DNA of 64,000 bases from Aphrophora alni (Eukaryota > Arthropoda > Insecta > Hemiptera > Aphrophoridae). This document shows, piece after piece, positions 1 through 12,081 of this stretch; position 1 is the stretch's first letter; each line of letters begins with the position of its first letter. Below the pieces are notes generated by a model. It worked only from the letters and a program-made list of their open reading frames with translations, searched no databases and had not been told where the DNA came from. A program made the translations under genes and the position numbers. The stretch spans positions 104,431,989-104,495,988 of the forward strand of contig OY740772.1 in NCBI GenBank assembly GCA_963513935.1, read 5' to 3'.

Positions 1-2139
1 AGAGTTACTTGATGGGTTAAATTATACTTTTTCCGATCCTATGGCTTAGAAATCAGTTTCTTCATAATTTTGAAACAAAAATAACATGTAGGAAAATAAA
101 TCCATTAAAAACTTTCTCAACACCAATGACAGAAAAACAATAATGTAAGAAAATAAGTGGTTAATTATAGATTAGAATACAAGATGACTAGACTAAACAA
201 CAGTACATCCTTGTTTACCTTCAGTAATATTAAATTGTACAATGTAATTGAATTATATGAATAAAGAAATCTGTTGCAATATTGCAACATAGTCCAGTTA
301 AAACCTGTTGCTGATTCCGATTTCACTTTGTTTTCACACTGGAACCAATTCAAGAATACTTTATTAACTTTACTTTTGATTGATTTGTGTGACTTTAAAT
401 AGACCTATTGAGTTACAGTATGTATTAGAAGGGGGGGGGGGAAATGTATAAAACTGAAGTGAACTTAACTTTAAGCATAAAATAAAAACTATTTAAGTTT
501 CTGTACAAATAAAAAAATCAATTCTATCAATACTAGATCCGAATAAAGACTTTTCCTTCCTGTATTAGCCTAAATTAAAACTAAAACTATAAAAAAGATG
601 AAACTAGGATTGATATATAAATAGTACCGTTCACCTGTGCATCTCTTGGCAACTATCACAACTACTAACTACATCAAAAATTAACTTTAACCTCTAAATA
701 TGAACAACTTACATAAAAAACTACTTACCCGATACTTAACGGGTAAATATAACACTAAAAATGCACACACTTTAAACTTTAAAACAAAAATAACACCACA
801 AAAGGATAGTAATGCTGACAACACTTTCAATTCTCGCACACAACTAATCTGCCCTCGCTGTCTAGGCCAAGCGTTGCCAACTGTTGAACAACAAATTTAC
901 CTCTTACACTGTACATGGTTGCATTAAATATTTAGCTTCAAAAATAACAGGTTGTCATTATATGACATAAACTAGAGGGACGCATGTTTGATAGATAATA
1001 TGAATTAATTCAAAATGAACAATTTATTATACACAAAACATTAAAAAAATTTAAGAACTCAAATTTTCATTTAAAGAATAAAATAATAAAACATAGATTA
1101 AACTGAAGTAATCCTAGTAAGAGTTTGTAAGAATAAATAGTTCTGTCAAAAATTACAATATTTAAAATGATCTTTATGCATTTAAATGATAAATTTAGAC
1201 TCTTAATAGCAGAGTGGACATGACTGTATCTAAAAACTGGTGGGATATCAAAAACGCAGTAATTAGTATATAGTATTTAGGATGACTCAATCTTTTTTTT
1301 TTCCCCCAGCTACGTGATTACAACAAAACTGATAAATTATACATCTAGGACAGGTTGGGAAATCTAGTCTTGGTTTTATTTATAAATTAAAACTATAGAA
1401 ATGACAATTAAACTAATACCACTTCACTCGACTAGGGAAAACTATAAACGACTCGGAAAATATTACTTGTGAGACCTTGATTACTTAGCGGAGAAGCGAT
1501 ACATTCTATTAGGATAATGGTTAAGCCTACTCCTTAGAATCGTTCATTTAGTGACCATTTTAAGATACATGAACAAAGTTTTTATTTTTTTAAATTAAAA
1601 TTTGAGAATACCTGCCTTCTTCAGATAAAATTATTGTTATCTCAAAATCGTCTCCAAAGATTTTGATCAAATGTAACGCCTAAGTGACCTTCCAATAAAA
1701 TCTATTGACAAAATGACAAACTAGTTAGTAATGACCAAGTAATTAAACTTTCAGAAAGTTTAAAAACTAATTAGGATTATGCATTAGGACCACAAAGATA
1801 TTCAATGATAATTGCATTTCAATATCATAATTACACATACTCATCCATAATCTTAGTATCGGATTGAGATGAGCGTATAATTGATTGGCGTTAAATTTAA
1901 ATTAAATGATTTATTACAGAGTGCAAAATTTTCGACTCCGGCTTGAAAATTTTTTTCAAGTCTTTTGCTTCAAACAACTCTTAGTTGTATGAAAAATAAA
2001 CCTCATATGGCTAATGTCTAACTGTCTAACGTGCACATGATATAAAATACCAATAAACCAAGAAGTAACAGTACGGCCACTGTACACTTGAATAAAACAC
2101 CATCTACAGGGGATAAATAACAACACTAAGGACTCATTT
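1..2139. other. AT-rich stretch without a recognisable gene
   Basis: No conserved domain, splice-supported exon or transposon end was recognised. A 75-codon open frame at 700-927 (+) contains a CPRC pair but resembles no family I know, and it lies in ordinary AT-rich sequence. Poly-G (430-440) and poly-T runs are present. Confidence 0.5.
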
Positions 2140-2390
2140 TTAATGAGTGTGGGGTTGTCAATCCCGAAGGACCTAGCTGAATCTACACCACGTAGCTTTA
2201 AGTTAGATCACTCTCTTTCATCTTTCCTATCAGGTCTGTCATTACCAATTCTTATTTTTTTTCCAACCCTGGCGTTATGGAACTATTCCATGGCTAGGGG
2301 TCTTTTTTATTTTATGTGTTTTTCTTACTTTTTTTAAACCGTGAAAACCGATACATTCTCGCTTTTAAACAAGAAGAATAAAACAAAGAA
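2140..2390 (+). repeat. Dispersed repeat family A, copy 1
   Basis: This copy has the family A landmarks in order: a cut-down CAATCCCGAAGGACCTAGCT start, the pyrimidine-rich CTCTCTTTCATCTTTCCT block, TTCCAACCCTGGCG, GGCTAGGGGTC followed by TTTTATTTTATG, and a TTTTAAACAAGAAG tail. The 64-codon open frame here is a by-product of the repeat and not a gene. Confidence 0.75.
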
Positions 2391-3699
2391 CTAAATACTG
2401 ACAAACTGAGACCTTAAATAATTTCATGTTTTGCTCAAGATGCTAACTTCAATTAGTAATCATTTTACGGTTCAAAAAATGTTTTGTGTAAATTATTTAA
2501 AATAATTTAGGCATATGCGTTTTTAATTATTTATTATACTAAGTACCAATCTATCAGCCACGCCCCAAAAAGTCGAAATATATTATCACCTTGGTTTAAA
2601 AATAGGGTTAGTTCATTTATTTGCTTCCAGTAAGTAAAAATTAAATTCAAATCAGTAGGGAAATACTGCATTAAAAGGTAACACTGGTTGAAACAGCTGC
2701 CAGAATTAAAGTACAGTATATTACCGCTAGTAGCGCTACAAGGCAGAATTGAGATACAGACAATGTACAATGCACTTATTGTAGTAATGAAATTAATTAT
2801 TCAAATGACAATTATTGCTAATAATATACAACTGATTTAAAAAGAAAAAGATTAACAATTATTTGAGTGATTCTTCACTGTTATATCCGTAAAATATTAT
2901 CAAGAAATAAATAAATGTTAAAAAATGCACAGTAAAATAATAAAAATTGTACAGTATTTCTGTTAATTAACAGTATTCAAATTAGACAATATTCCTATAA
3001 ATCTATTGTCAATAATATTATTGATTACTAATTTATTAGTTATGTTATACATTGGGTTCGAATTTTTGAAAAGGATAAGTACATATTACATAATTCACCA
3101 TTTGGAGATCAATAATTATAAAAAATAACCTAGTCACCTTTACAGGTTGGATGCAGGTTCGTATTTAACTTTTTTACGCAAATTTTGTTAGTTAAAAAAT
3201 TGCAAATGATACCTGAAGGGAAAACAAACGGCACATTCACTTTTAAATGTGATTTGTTTTTTCTGTTATGCAATTTAAAACTATTAAAAAGATCAAATAC
3301 ACAATAAATCCAAATAGGCTTATTGTAACCTAAAATAACATTAATGCAACAGTTATTAGACAGAACTTGAGAATCATAATATTCCAATATGTGTATAATA
3401 TTAGTAAAAACCAATGAGTGATTGAATCATCAATATCACTTCTGTTGAAGAAGTGATAACTATCATATGAGGAACAAGTCTATATTATGGCTTGAATTGC
3501 GTCTCAGTTTTAAAATGCAACAATGAATTACTGATACTGGTTATCATAATTTAGACCAATTAATCACAAATAAGAGCGATTTTATAACGGCTGTGAGACA
3601 AGTAAATGCAAGTAGAAACAACATAACCTAAAACTATAACGTTTGCAAGCGTTGGTGGAAAACTATTTTCTTGTGATTTTGCACACGTGCACACTTTCA
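2391..3699. other. AT-rich stretch, nothing recognised
   Basis: Short open frames on the minus strand (for example 2534-2770 and 3130-3414) show no known motif and have AT-driven composition. No repeat edge was identified. Confidence 0.45.
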
Positions 3700-3793
3700 C
3701 TTAAATTTGAACGAAATCGTAACAGCTGATTTTGAGAAGTTACTATTTTATAAGGATTTTTTGTTTTATACCAATAACTCACATCCCGGCTTT

Positions 3794-3880
<87 letters not shown>

Positions 3881-4020
3881 AATATGTTTTTCTTGGGTCT
3901 TTAGAAGCTATAAACAAAACTTGATCAAAATTGTTCAGCTGATTTTGAAAAAAATAGTAATTTTGTGTTCTTTTTATGGCTACTCCGAAATTCGATTCAG
4001 GCGTTTGGCAAAAATATGAC
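3700..4020 (+). repeat. Dispersed repeat family B, copy 1, with an internal (GA)n tract
   Basis: The copy shows family B words: GCTGATTTTGAGAAGTTACT, TTTTATACCAATAACTCAC, GACCAATATGTTTTTCTTGG, CTTGATCAAAATTGTTC and a second GCTGATTTTG. The microsatellite at 3797-3878 sits exactly where other copies read a short GA-rich word before GACCAATACG, so it appears to have expanded from sequence inside the repeat. Confidence 0.65.
3797..3878. repeat. (GA)n microsatellite
   Basis: A perfect GA dinucleotide run of about 82 bp inside a family B copy. It makes long Arg-Glu or Leu-Ser open frames on both strands that are not genes. Confidence 0.97.
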
Positions 4021-4174
4021 AAAACGTAAAAATGGCGTAAATCAAGTCTCAGCCCAAACGCACAAATGAAATTACTGGATCACTGTTTAACACCATTTAG
4101 TCCAACCAACCACCATTAATGGTGATTTTATAATCACAGATCATGCAAGGAATTGAAGAAAACAATTATTTACA

Positions 4175-4182
4175 TAGGCCTA
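4175..4182. other. TAGGCCTA palindromic 8-mer (one of seven)
   Basis: This 8-bp palindrome also occurs at 5422, 6877, 8642, 8823, 21416 and 25027. Counted by eye, it is more frequent than base composition predicts. Function unknown. Confidence 0.5.
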
Positions 4183-4489
4183 CCGAGACCAGTGCAATAA
4201 TCTGTAATGTATTCAATTACGATGTAAAGATAAATCAATGTCCGGGACCCACGCGGCCTACCCACCACTATACAATACACGCACGCACGCACACACACCA
4301 AGACAGGAATTAGACAAGTAGTCTACTTGGACTAAACTGAAACCACTATATTGTAATAATAATAAATCGTAGGTTATGTATGTCTTCCTTCCATCCATTC
4401 CAAAACGAGAGTATTGTTGCTTTTCTTTCAACTCCGAGGAATATTTTGTGCTAATAAATAGATCTACATTTTTCCCTTTCCTGATAGAG

Positions 4490-4660
4490 TCAAAAAAAGA
4501 TAAAGACTCCCAGCCCTTGAATACGTTAATAGGTCGGAAAAGAACAAGCGTTGATCAATAGAGGCTTAGGAAAGATGAAAGAGAACGACCTCACAAGGCT
4601 ACAAAAAGTGTAGCTCCAGCTAGGTCAGAGGGATTGACATGAATTAGGTCAATAATGTTG
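4490..4660 (-). repeat. Dispersed repeat family A, copy 2 (partial)
   Basis: Reading on the minus strand, the copy has ACCTAGCTGGAGCTACAC, TTTCATCTTTCCTA, GTTCTTTTCC and GGGCTGGGAGTC followed by TTTAT. It lacks the family A start and the ATGATGAC tail. Confidence 0.65.
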
Positions 4661-4679
4661 TGATTTTCCTAAAATTTAA

Positions 4680-5000
4680 AAAGATATCAGTAGGCTAAAG
4701 CCGATTTTAAGAAATTACGATTTTTATAACACCCAACTGCCGATTTTTTGTGTGTTTTACCGGTAACTCATGACCAGGTATTTCTGGAGATTTACGTTTT
4801 GTTTGGGTCCTTGTGGCTACGCTTGAGCAAAATTTGATTAAAATCGACGATTTTAAGAAAATTGTAATTTTTTTATTTCAATTTCTACATACATAATACA
4901 AATATTTTATTAATTTTTTTACAACTACTAAATTGACATTTTTCCAAAAAAAATAGTTTTGTTTGGTTCGTATATCAATTATGAACAAAAGTGTCAAAAA
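4680..5000 (+). repeat. Dispersed repeat family B, copy 2
   Basis: It carries GCCGATTTTAAGAAATTACG, a TTTTACCGGTAACTCATGAC block, GTTTTGTTTGGGTCCTTGTG, GAGCAAAATTTGATTAAAATCG and GATTTTAAGAAAATTG, in the same order as other family B copies. Confidence 0.65.
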
Positions 5001-5162
5001 ATTGTGTGCAATACTTTCAGTGTTTATTTTTCTAATGACAGTTATTATCATTCACTTTCTTTAAACCATGAGTACAATTGAATTTTTCCTACAGTTACCT
5101 GACAAAGCGGGTCTTCTTGCACTGATTATAGTACGCAAAGTAGCTGATTCCTGCATTTACTT

Positions 5163-5215
5163 ACTTTCCCGCACTCATTTCACTTTCCCGCACTCATTTT
5201 ACTTTCCCGCACTCC
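5163..5215 (+). repeat. Three tandem 19-bp units upstream of the recombinase
   Basis: The unit CACTTTCCCGCACTCATTT is repeated nearly three times, the last unit ending CCAG. A related word, CTTTCCGCACTCG, recurs in the hairpin at 6728-6825 on the other side of the recombinase gene. The two could mark element ends. This is inference. Confidence 0.7.
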
Positions 5216-5435
5216 AGAATTTCAACCAAACAACACAAAATAGTGTGCATGTATAAGGCACGTAATACGTTTCTCTTGAAAACAAGTTGGCAACACTACT
5301 AACTCGATCAGCTGTGTGACTAAATCGATCAAATGGTGCATTGTTGTCATTCAACGCTTTGGACTTATAACTTAACCTATATCCTGTTGTTGAGTATTTG
5401 ATAGATAAGAGTGTTTGTTTATAGGCCTAAGTAAA

Positions 5436-6533
5436 ATGTTTGCAAATAATGAACAGAGTGAAAGTGATTATGATTATAATAATACACCAGAAGAGATAGC
5501 GGAAACAGCAAAACAGGTATCATTAAACTTGTTACCTGACAAATCTAAAAAGAAATATGAACGCAGTTATGAACTGTTTTCTTCTTGGTGTGTAAGTAAG
5601 AAAGTGACAAAATTATCAGAAAATGTTTTATTGGCATATTTCGCAGAACAATCAAAAGTGATGAAGTCTTCAACTATTTGGAGCTGTTATTCAATGCTCA
5701 AAAAAACAATACAAGTGAAACATGACGTAAACATTAGCAGTTACAAAAAACTTATAGCTTACTTGAAAAAACTGTCCGTAGGCTATGAGCCTAAAAAGTC
5801 GATGACTTTGTCCAAAGATGAGGTTGAAACCTTTATTAAAAATGCTCCCGATGAAACTTATTTAATGAAGAAGGTAGTATTAATATTAGGAGTAGCTGGT
5901 GCGTGTCGGCGAGACGAGCTAACTAAAATGTCGGTAGATGACATAGATGATAAAGGTTCAATTTTAATTGTTAAAATACCAGATTCAAAAACCAACAAAA
6001 GCCGTGTCTTCACTTTAACTGATGACGATAATCTTGATATCAGTTATTTGGAAATGTACAGGAAATACCTCAAATTGAGACCTTTAGGCATATCCACAAG
6101 TAGATTATTTTTGAAGTACGCTAAAGGTGTTTGTATTAAACAACCTGTAGGTGTTAATACAATGGCTAAAATCCCAACTGAAGTAGCTACTTTTTTAAAT
6201 CTGCCTAACCCCGAAAGGTACACTGGCCACTGTTTTAGACGCACTTCAGCAACATTGTTAGTTGAAGCAGGAGGCAACATGACGCAGTTAAAGCGTCACG
6301 GCGGCTGGAAAAGCTCAACCGTAGCCGAAGGCTACATTGACGATTCTATTAGCGGAAAGATTGCAACTGGACAGTTGATTTTAGGAACGTTACAGTCACC
6401 AGAAACTGCACCGGTACTTCATCAAACTAATCAACTCGAAGAGCATTCTGAAGTGTCTTCTGCATCAGGATTAGTATTATCAGGACATTATGAAAACTGC
6501 ACATTTAACATAAACATTACAAACCAAAAATGA
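5436..6533 (+). CDS. Tyrosine recombinase, Crypton-like (365 aa, intact)
   Basis: This is a complete single-exon frame. The first ATG in frame is at 5436; an upstream in-frame TTG is not a plausible start. The N-terminal third (about residues 30-115) looks like a helical core-binding domain. The catalytic domain follows, with GACRRDEL giving Arg158, SKTNKS giving Lys185, HCFRR giving His265 and Arg268, RHGGW giving His288, and EGYI giving the nucleophile Tyr300. All conserved residues of the family are present and in order, so the enzyme should be able to cut and rejoin DNA through a 3'-phosphotyrosine. Animal proteins of this type belong to Crypton transposons or to host genes derived from them. 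The last 25 residues carry an odd NCTFNINIT tail. A possible AATAAA signal lies at 6645, 112 bp after the stop. Known: catalytic motif assignments. Inferred: Crypton-like origin and activity. It could be a live mobile element or a recently domesticated copy. Confidence 0.88.
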   Translation: MFANNEQSESDYDYNNTPEEIAETAKQVSLNLLPDKSKKKYERSYELFSSWCVSKKVTKLSENVLLAYFAEQSKVMKSSTIWSCYSMLKKTIQVKHDVNISSYKKLIAYLKKLSVGYEPKKSMTLSKDEVETFIKNAPDETYLMKKVVLILGVAGACRRDELTKMSVDDIDDKGSILIVKIPDSKTNKSRVFTLTDDDNLDISYLEMYRKYLKLRPLGISTSRLFLKYAKGVCIKQPVGVNTMAKIPTEVATFLNLPNPERYTGHCFRRTSATLLVEAGGNMTQLKRHGGWKSSTVAEGYIDDSISGKIATGQLILGTLQSPETAPVLHQTNQLEEHSEVSSASGLVLSGHYENCTFNINITNQK

Positions 6534-6644
6534 CATTCAGATTTTGATTCATTATGTTTGTATAAACATTCATTCAGATTTTTATTTGTTACTTTGTGAA
6601 ACAATTTCGTTTAAGTTTTGATTTGTTAATTTGTGGAAATGCAT

Positions 6645-6650
6645 AATAAA
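6645..6650 (+). promoter_or_regulatory. Candidate polyadenylation signal of the recombinase
   Basis: AATAAA lies about 112 bp after the stop codon in AT-rich sequence. This word is common by chance in such DNA. Confidence 0.35.
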
Positions 6651-6727
6651 AGTTCACCTTTATATACAATTACCTGTTATTTATATGGTTTATAGTAACT
6701 GTAGGAAAAATATAATGTGTTACACGG

Positions 6728-6825
6728 GCGCAAAGTGTCTTTGCTGCACTCGAGAAACTTTCCGCACTCGCCTGCGGCTCGTGCGTAAAGATTTCTCTCA
6801 AGTGCAGCAAAGTGTCACTTTGCGC
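6728..6825. repeat. GC-rich imperfect hairpin downstream of the recombinase
   Basis: The left arm begins GCGCAAAGTGTCTTTGCTGC and the right arm ends GCAGCAAAGTGTCACTTTGC followed by GC. The arms pair over roughly 43 bp with small gaps around CCTGCGGCT. TTACAC occurs just outside both arms. The composition is far more GC-rich than the surroundings. It may be a terminal structure of the recombinase element or a separate foldback insertion. Confidence 0.75.
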
Positions 6826-7164
6826 ACTAGTTACACAAATAACTATTGTAGCAACGTGAAAACATAAAAAGCTAGGTAGGCCTACAGCACCAAGTCATGC
6901 TTGAGGAATTTGAGGATCACGTGACATAACCCTATTTTTACCAGTTCTACATTGGAACGCAGAAATTCTTGGAATTCCTGTTTTAACAGTCTTTTTTATA
7001 GTTGGCTGTACTGATAGAAAGGATGATGATTTTATAGTACAGTAATGGCGAAACTGGTGATTATCACCAATCACCGTAGTTTAAAGAGTAATTATAAGTG
7101 ACTTACCCGATTGTCAACTGATACACCCGTAAAATTACTACTGATTTGTAATTTCGTGTTGAAA

Positions 7165-7750
7165 TAAACAGTGCAAAAACACTGCATAAACTTTTTCACT
7201 CCCCAAAATGAAATAAAAATGAACAAAAACTAATCATCACCAAAAATTTTAGTTTGGTAGTTGTCAATCAAAATATGACAATGAACCTTCGTCTTCAAAA
7301 TTTTTTATGTATTCAAATAAGGGCTTAAAATTTCTTCCCTTGTGTAATAAACACGTCCTCAAATCATTAATCTCCACATTTCAATAAAATTTGAACTAAA
7401 TAGGTAGAGTCGATTTTGAAAAATGATGTATTTTATAACAGCACTGTGGTAGTTGGTTTTTTTAAAAAAAAATTACCGTTAATTCACGAACTGGTAGTTT
7501 TTTTATAGATCACGACCAATACGTCATGTCCTTAGATGCTACAGTTGAGCAATATTTGATCAAAATCGTTTGAGCCGATTTCAAAAAAAAAAAAATGTGA
7601 GTTTTTTCCTATGTTAGCTATCTCAAATTCTGAGTTATCAAAATTCGATATGGACAAAATTTTATTAAAATCGGTCCAGACATTTTAGCTGTAGAATAGT
7701 TCACAACCGACAGACATCAAACACTTTTTTTGGACTCAGAGAACCTAAAA
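7165..7750 (+). repeat. Dispersed repeat family B, copy 3 (long)
   Basis: One of the two longest copies. It begins AACAGTGCAAAAACACTGC followed by ATAAACTTT and includes TAGTTGTCAATCAAAATATG. It then runs through the ACCGTTAATTCACGAACTGG block, TGAGCAATATTTGATCAAAA and TTGAGCCGATTTC, and ends near CAGACATCAAACACTTTTTT. The order matches copy 5 at 16725-17460. Confidence 0.75.
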
Positions 7751-10284
7751 ACGAATAAAAAGCTCTTGTAGAAGAATGTATAAATAGGATTAGAATGCAA
7801 CACAATATGGTGCTTGAAGTCGAACTAATTAATATCGGGATTAGAGTTATGCTAACCCATGATAGCCATTTTGCAGGAAAACGTGGTTGCTAATTCCCTA
7901 AAGAGGTCGTAATTCTCTTATTCTCCAGCTAACCAAACAACCACTCTAGACAACCAGATCTTGATTTTAGAATAAATACATTTGTGGGACTCAGTCCAGT
8001 CGAAATGTTGGCAAACCAAAGAACACCCTATATGTTGTGTTGTTAATAATCAGAACTCAGGAGCTAGACTATTATTCTAAAGTCCTTCCTAAGACACGAA
8101 AGATCCATTTGGGTTGAAGTGACAAGAGGCTAATAGCCTCGGACCCCAAAAACACTAACTAAAATCCTTGCTACACTGGACTATGATCAGGAATCGAGAT
8201 TGCTCTCAGACCTGTACTGTGCAATCACAAAGGAAACCCAAACCAAATATTGACATTGAATATTCATAATGTGTTTATGGCACAATCGAAGCAAATTTAA
8301 GCCTACATAATTTTTTTTTTTCAAAAACAACATACAAGTGACATTTTTAATGTGAATAGTTTTTCGCTTGGTTTTGGGGATGGATGAGTGAGGAAGTTTG
8401 TGCAATGATTTTCTCCATTTATTACATTGGGTCTATGTCAAAAGAAAGAATGCTTGAGTAATTCAAACATACATGTCGTAGTTTTTGATTTATAGCATGT
8501 CAAAATGTACTGAAACAAAACTCAATTACCGCAATTCTTGCATAATATTGGTAGGGAAATGAATTGGTAGCCATTAAGGAAGTGGTTTCAATTTTATTGT
8601 GACACACACAGGAGGGGAGTGTGCCCAACCCAATATAAATGTAGGCCTATGTTATGTCTACAATTACACAATGTTTTATTCTTTATCATGAGTCCTATTA
8701 ATAAAATTGAGTACAGCATGAAATATGACAATTTTTTTCTTTATCCAATAAATAACTTCATTGATTTTACACACATAATAAAACATTTCCACAATATAAT
8801 ATAGATATGATTTTACAAATGGTAGGCCTATAGATGAAACTCAGAAATTAAAGACTCTAATGCTGCCATTATAGTCAACCAACTCAATTAAAGAACAATC
8901 AACTTCTTCTCGTAACTTCAAAGACGGCATATCATATTTCATACTCCGATTCTTCCTATACAAGCCCATTCTGAACCTCAATCCATCAAACTATTATTAT
9001 CAACTCATATATGGGACTTCTTAGATATACATTCAATACTTGAAGTTAAAAAAATAGAGTCTCTAGTGGTGCTATCTTAAGACTCGGGTCCTAACCGGTA
9101 AATTCATGGAGAACCTGATGTAATATAGAGCTTCAAGCTGTATTGTCCTTTGAAGATAGCACATTTTGAACTGCTTTCTTAAAACTAGAACTATAATAAA
9201 GCTTGATCAAAAACGAGACTTGTTCTAGGTATAAATTCAACCCTTCTGTTTTGTTAGAGAGCTCTTTTAGCAGAGGGTTGAAATCGAAATGAAATAAAAG
9301 TTTTATCTCAAAAAACTATTTGATTGATAAAGCTTTTTCCCCCACATAAATATAAATTTGTAAATGTGTCCGTCGTGTCAAAATTTTTATATTTTTAACC
9401 CCAAGCCAACAGCTTGAACTACCAAACATTAAAAATACACAATGACTATAGATAATTACAAATCAGATTTCAGTTTAAAATTCATTATCATAACAACCAA
9501 TTTTATAAATTGAATATCAACTGATTAATTAAAATAACCATAAAATCAATTTGAGGTTGGTTAATCAGTACCAATATCATAAAATTTTTTTCCCCTGTTG
9601 TGCCATATAGGACATCAATATATTTCTCCATCTTTTAGGTTAAAACACAAATACCTTCTCACACAAAGTCAAATATTCATTAAAAAAAGAGAAGTACTGG
9701 GTTTTATTAAGACATTAAGTTCTTAATGGGAGTCAAGGTTTCAATATATTTTAACTTTGTTTTGTTCCAATCTATCACTTGATGCAGACATAGACTTCAA
9801 TTTCTTGCAGAACCCAATTAAGAGATCTTCCCACCATTTCACTTCTATTTCATTCTTGATTAGCTGTTTTTATTGGTTGAGATTTTTTATTTTACAAATT
9901 TGAAAGATTGCAGTTTTTGTCGTTCAATTAGTGAAAACTAAATTTTTAATTATGTTAAGTTTATTCCCTTTTCAACAATCTTAAAATGCTGCTGACTTCA
10001 TTTTTATAAGATCCATTTACCAAATTTTAGCCACAATCTATATATTTTTAAACTTGTAATGTTTCTTAAAACTAATAAATTTTGTTTAATAGTATAATTA
10101 CGATAATTTTAAAATAACCGTGACAAACCAAAAAGGTTTGAGGTTAGGATTCGACCTCTTTTCTACTGGCTTGATCACGGATGTGCTCATTTATCTAGCA
10201 CATTTCCTTTAAATAAATATATAAATAATTTTGTAATCCTTGATTTCTAGAGCCAACCAAAGTTTATAATCCTTTCTGCCCTTT
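7751..10284. other. AT-rich stretch without a recognisable gene
   Basis: No domain, transposon end or splice-supported exon was recognised. It contains two TAGGCCTA words (8642 and 8823) and several short open frames that look random. Confidence 0.45.
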
Positions 10285-10600
10285 AAAATGTATTTGCTAG
10301 TTGTGGCATCTTCAAAATATGAGTCTATGATATTCAACTTTTTTAAAGTGTATTCTCCAAAATTGGAGGGTTGTTATAAAATATGATGATTAATGGCCCA
10401 AATTCCTGTGCAAAATCCTAAGTATGAAAAAAAACCCAAATTTTGAGTTGTAGAAAAAATATAATGAAAAACACTCGAGATATGGCTAAAATACACTCAT
10501 ATACCAAATTTGATTAAAAATTGTCTACCACTTGGGCTGTAGATCATTGCACATACAAAATGATAGACAGACATCAAGGGGAACTCAAAACAGATATCAA
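10285..10600 (+). repeat. Dispersed repeat family B, copy 4 (degenerate)
   Basis: It shares CCCAAATTTTGAGTTGTAG, the GAGATATGGC block, ACCAAATTTGATTAAAAATT, CTTGGGCTGTAGATCATTGC and GATAGACAGACATCAAG with the 3' half of other copies. Confidence 0.6.
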
Positions 10601-11610
10601 TTTTTTTTATGAATCATATAACTACCCTATACTACTAACTAAAATAGTAAAAATAAAGTGCTCAAAACAGTAACAATATTTCCTAGGGATAGAATTTTGT
10701 CAATAAATAAACAAAGAACCATAGTTGCAATATCTAATTATAACATTGTACCAAACTTCCTTTCAGAGATAAATTATAGCCTAACCTATGAAACACATAA
10801 GAAGCTTTGTGCTACAAAGATGGCATCTAATTATAGATATAGGATGTGATAAAATGCATGATGGGAGAGAAGCTGTTGCCATGAATGAATAACAACATTA
10901 ATTACAGATGTAAATGGAATGAATCATTACAACATTGTTCCTTTATTTGATTTTTTGTTCTCATCATTTTGCATACATACATTCAAACAGTAATTTACAG
11001 TCGGCTCTCATTCATTATACCTTTTTTTGTATATAAAAAAGAGAAAATATATTTCCCTAGAAAATAGGTTAGTGTGTTTCTATGAAATTGTATTGGTTGA
11101 AATAGTGTAATTACAATTTATGATGATATAGTAAAGAAATTACTTTAGAAAATGTTTGCGCAAATTTTTATTTTTTGTATAAATCATAAATTGATATCTT
11201 CTTTCGTGATGTGAACACTGTTAATAAACAAAACATTAGCAAAAATTCTTTTTTTTTTTTTTTTTACTATCTTTTATTTATATATATGAAGAACTATTTA
11301 TAACCTGTTGGTTTTATAATATAGGAAATATAAAATGGAAAAAATAATGTATAGTTAAAAAGTCAATGAACAATTCAAACAATATGATTGTCTATCTTTG
11401 AACTTTAGTCACTTTGGAAACACAAATTATGTAAATTAATAAACAGTTAAGATAGATAAAAAGCAAATAAGCTGAATTCAAAGTAAGTTTTTACTTTGTA
11501 TTCATAGGTTGTTTCGATTTATAATTTATCTATTTAAGAAAATGCCTACAGTCTAAAAAAATCACAACAGATTTTGTAGATCACAAAACAAACAAAAATT
11601 TTTAGTATCC
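10601..11610. other. AT-rich stretch, nothing recognised
   Basis: Only AT-rich sequence with homopolymer runs and no supported gene. Confidence 0.45.
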
Positions 11611-11832
11611 CTTGTGGACGTAGGGTGACTCGCTTTTCAACGGGTGATGTGTGGGTTAGTACATCCAATTTCCATCGCCGTAAATACTAGCTTTCATAAG
11701 AAGGATTCACTACCAATATTTACTATATTGTAGCTCTGCACTTTTACTGATGCTGGGTCAACACCATAATTTTTTATCTCCCACAAGAATTGAATCCGGA
11801 AACCACGTGAAGCACGAGCTTTAACCTCTAAT
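11611..11832 (-). mobile_element. SINE-like element, copy 1
   Basis: Read on the minus strand, the start GAGGTTAAAGCTCGTGCTTC, then CACGTGGTTTCCGGATTCAA, resembles the A-box and B-box region of a tRNA-derived SINE head. It aligns along its whole length with the sequence at 21212-21385, sharing GAGCTACAAT, TATGAAAGCTAG, GATGGAAATTGGATG, CTAACC and GTCCAC in order. The tRNA resemblance is by eye and imperfect. Confidence 0.5.
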
Positions 11833-12081
11833 TTTATATATCACATTAAAAACTGCTAAACCAATTTTGATAAAATCATTCAAACACAATGTTTTCAATA
11901 AGTCCAAAAGTGAATGTTCTTGTGTCCTCATAAATTTAAAGTGTATGGCCCATTCTTTGTCATGGAGAAAACCATAAATATATTTATATATATGAATATG
12001 AACCAAAGTTTTCTCATTCAACAGTTAACCAGAGATACGGTAACCAAGATGGACGCATCCACATCTAACTAGTTAAAATTT

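Noticed and set aside
3663..4022. Arg-Glu and Leu-Ser repeat frames
   Set aside because: They are produced by the (GA)n microsatellite.
6044..6280. 78-codon minus frame inside the recombinase
   Set aside because: It is a shadow of the catalytic-domain coding sequence.
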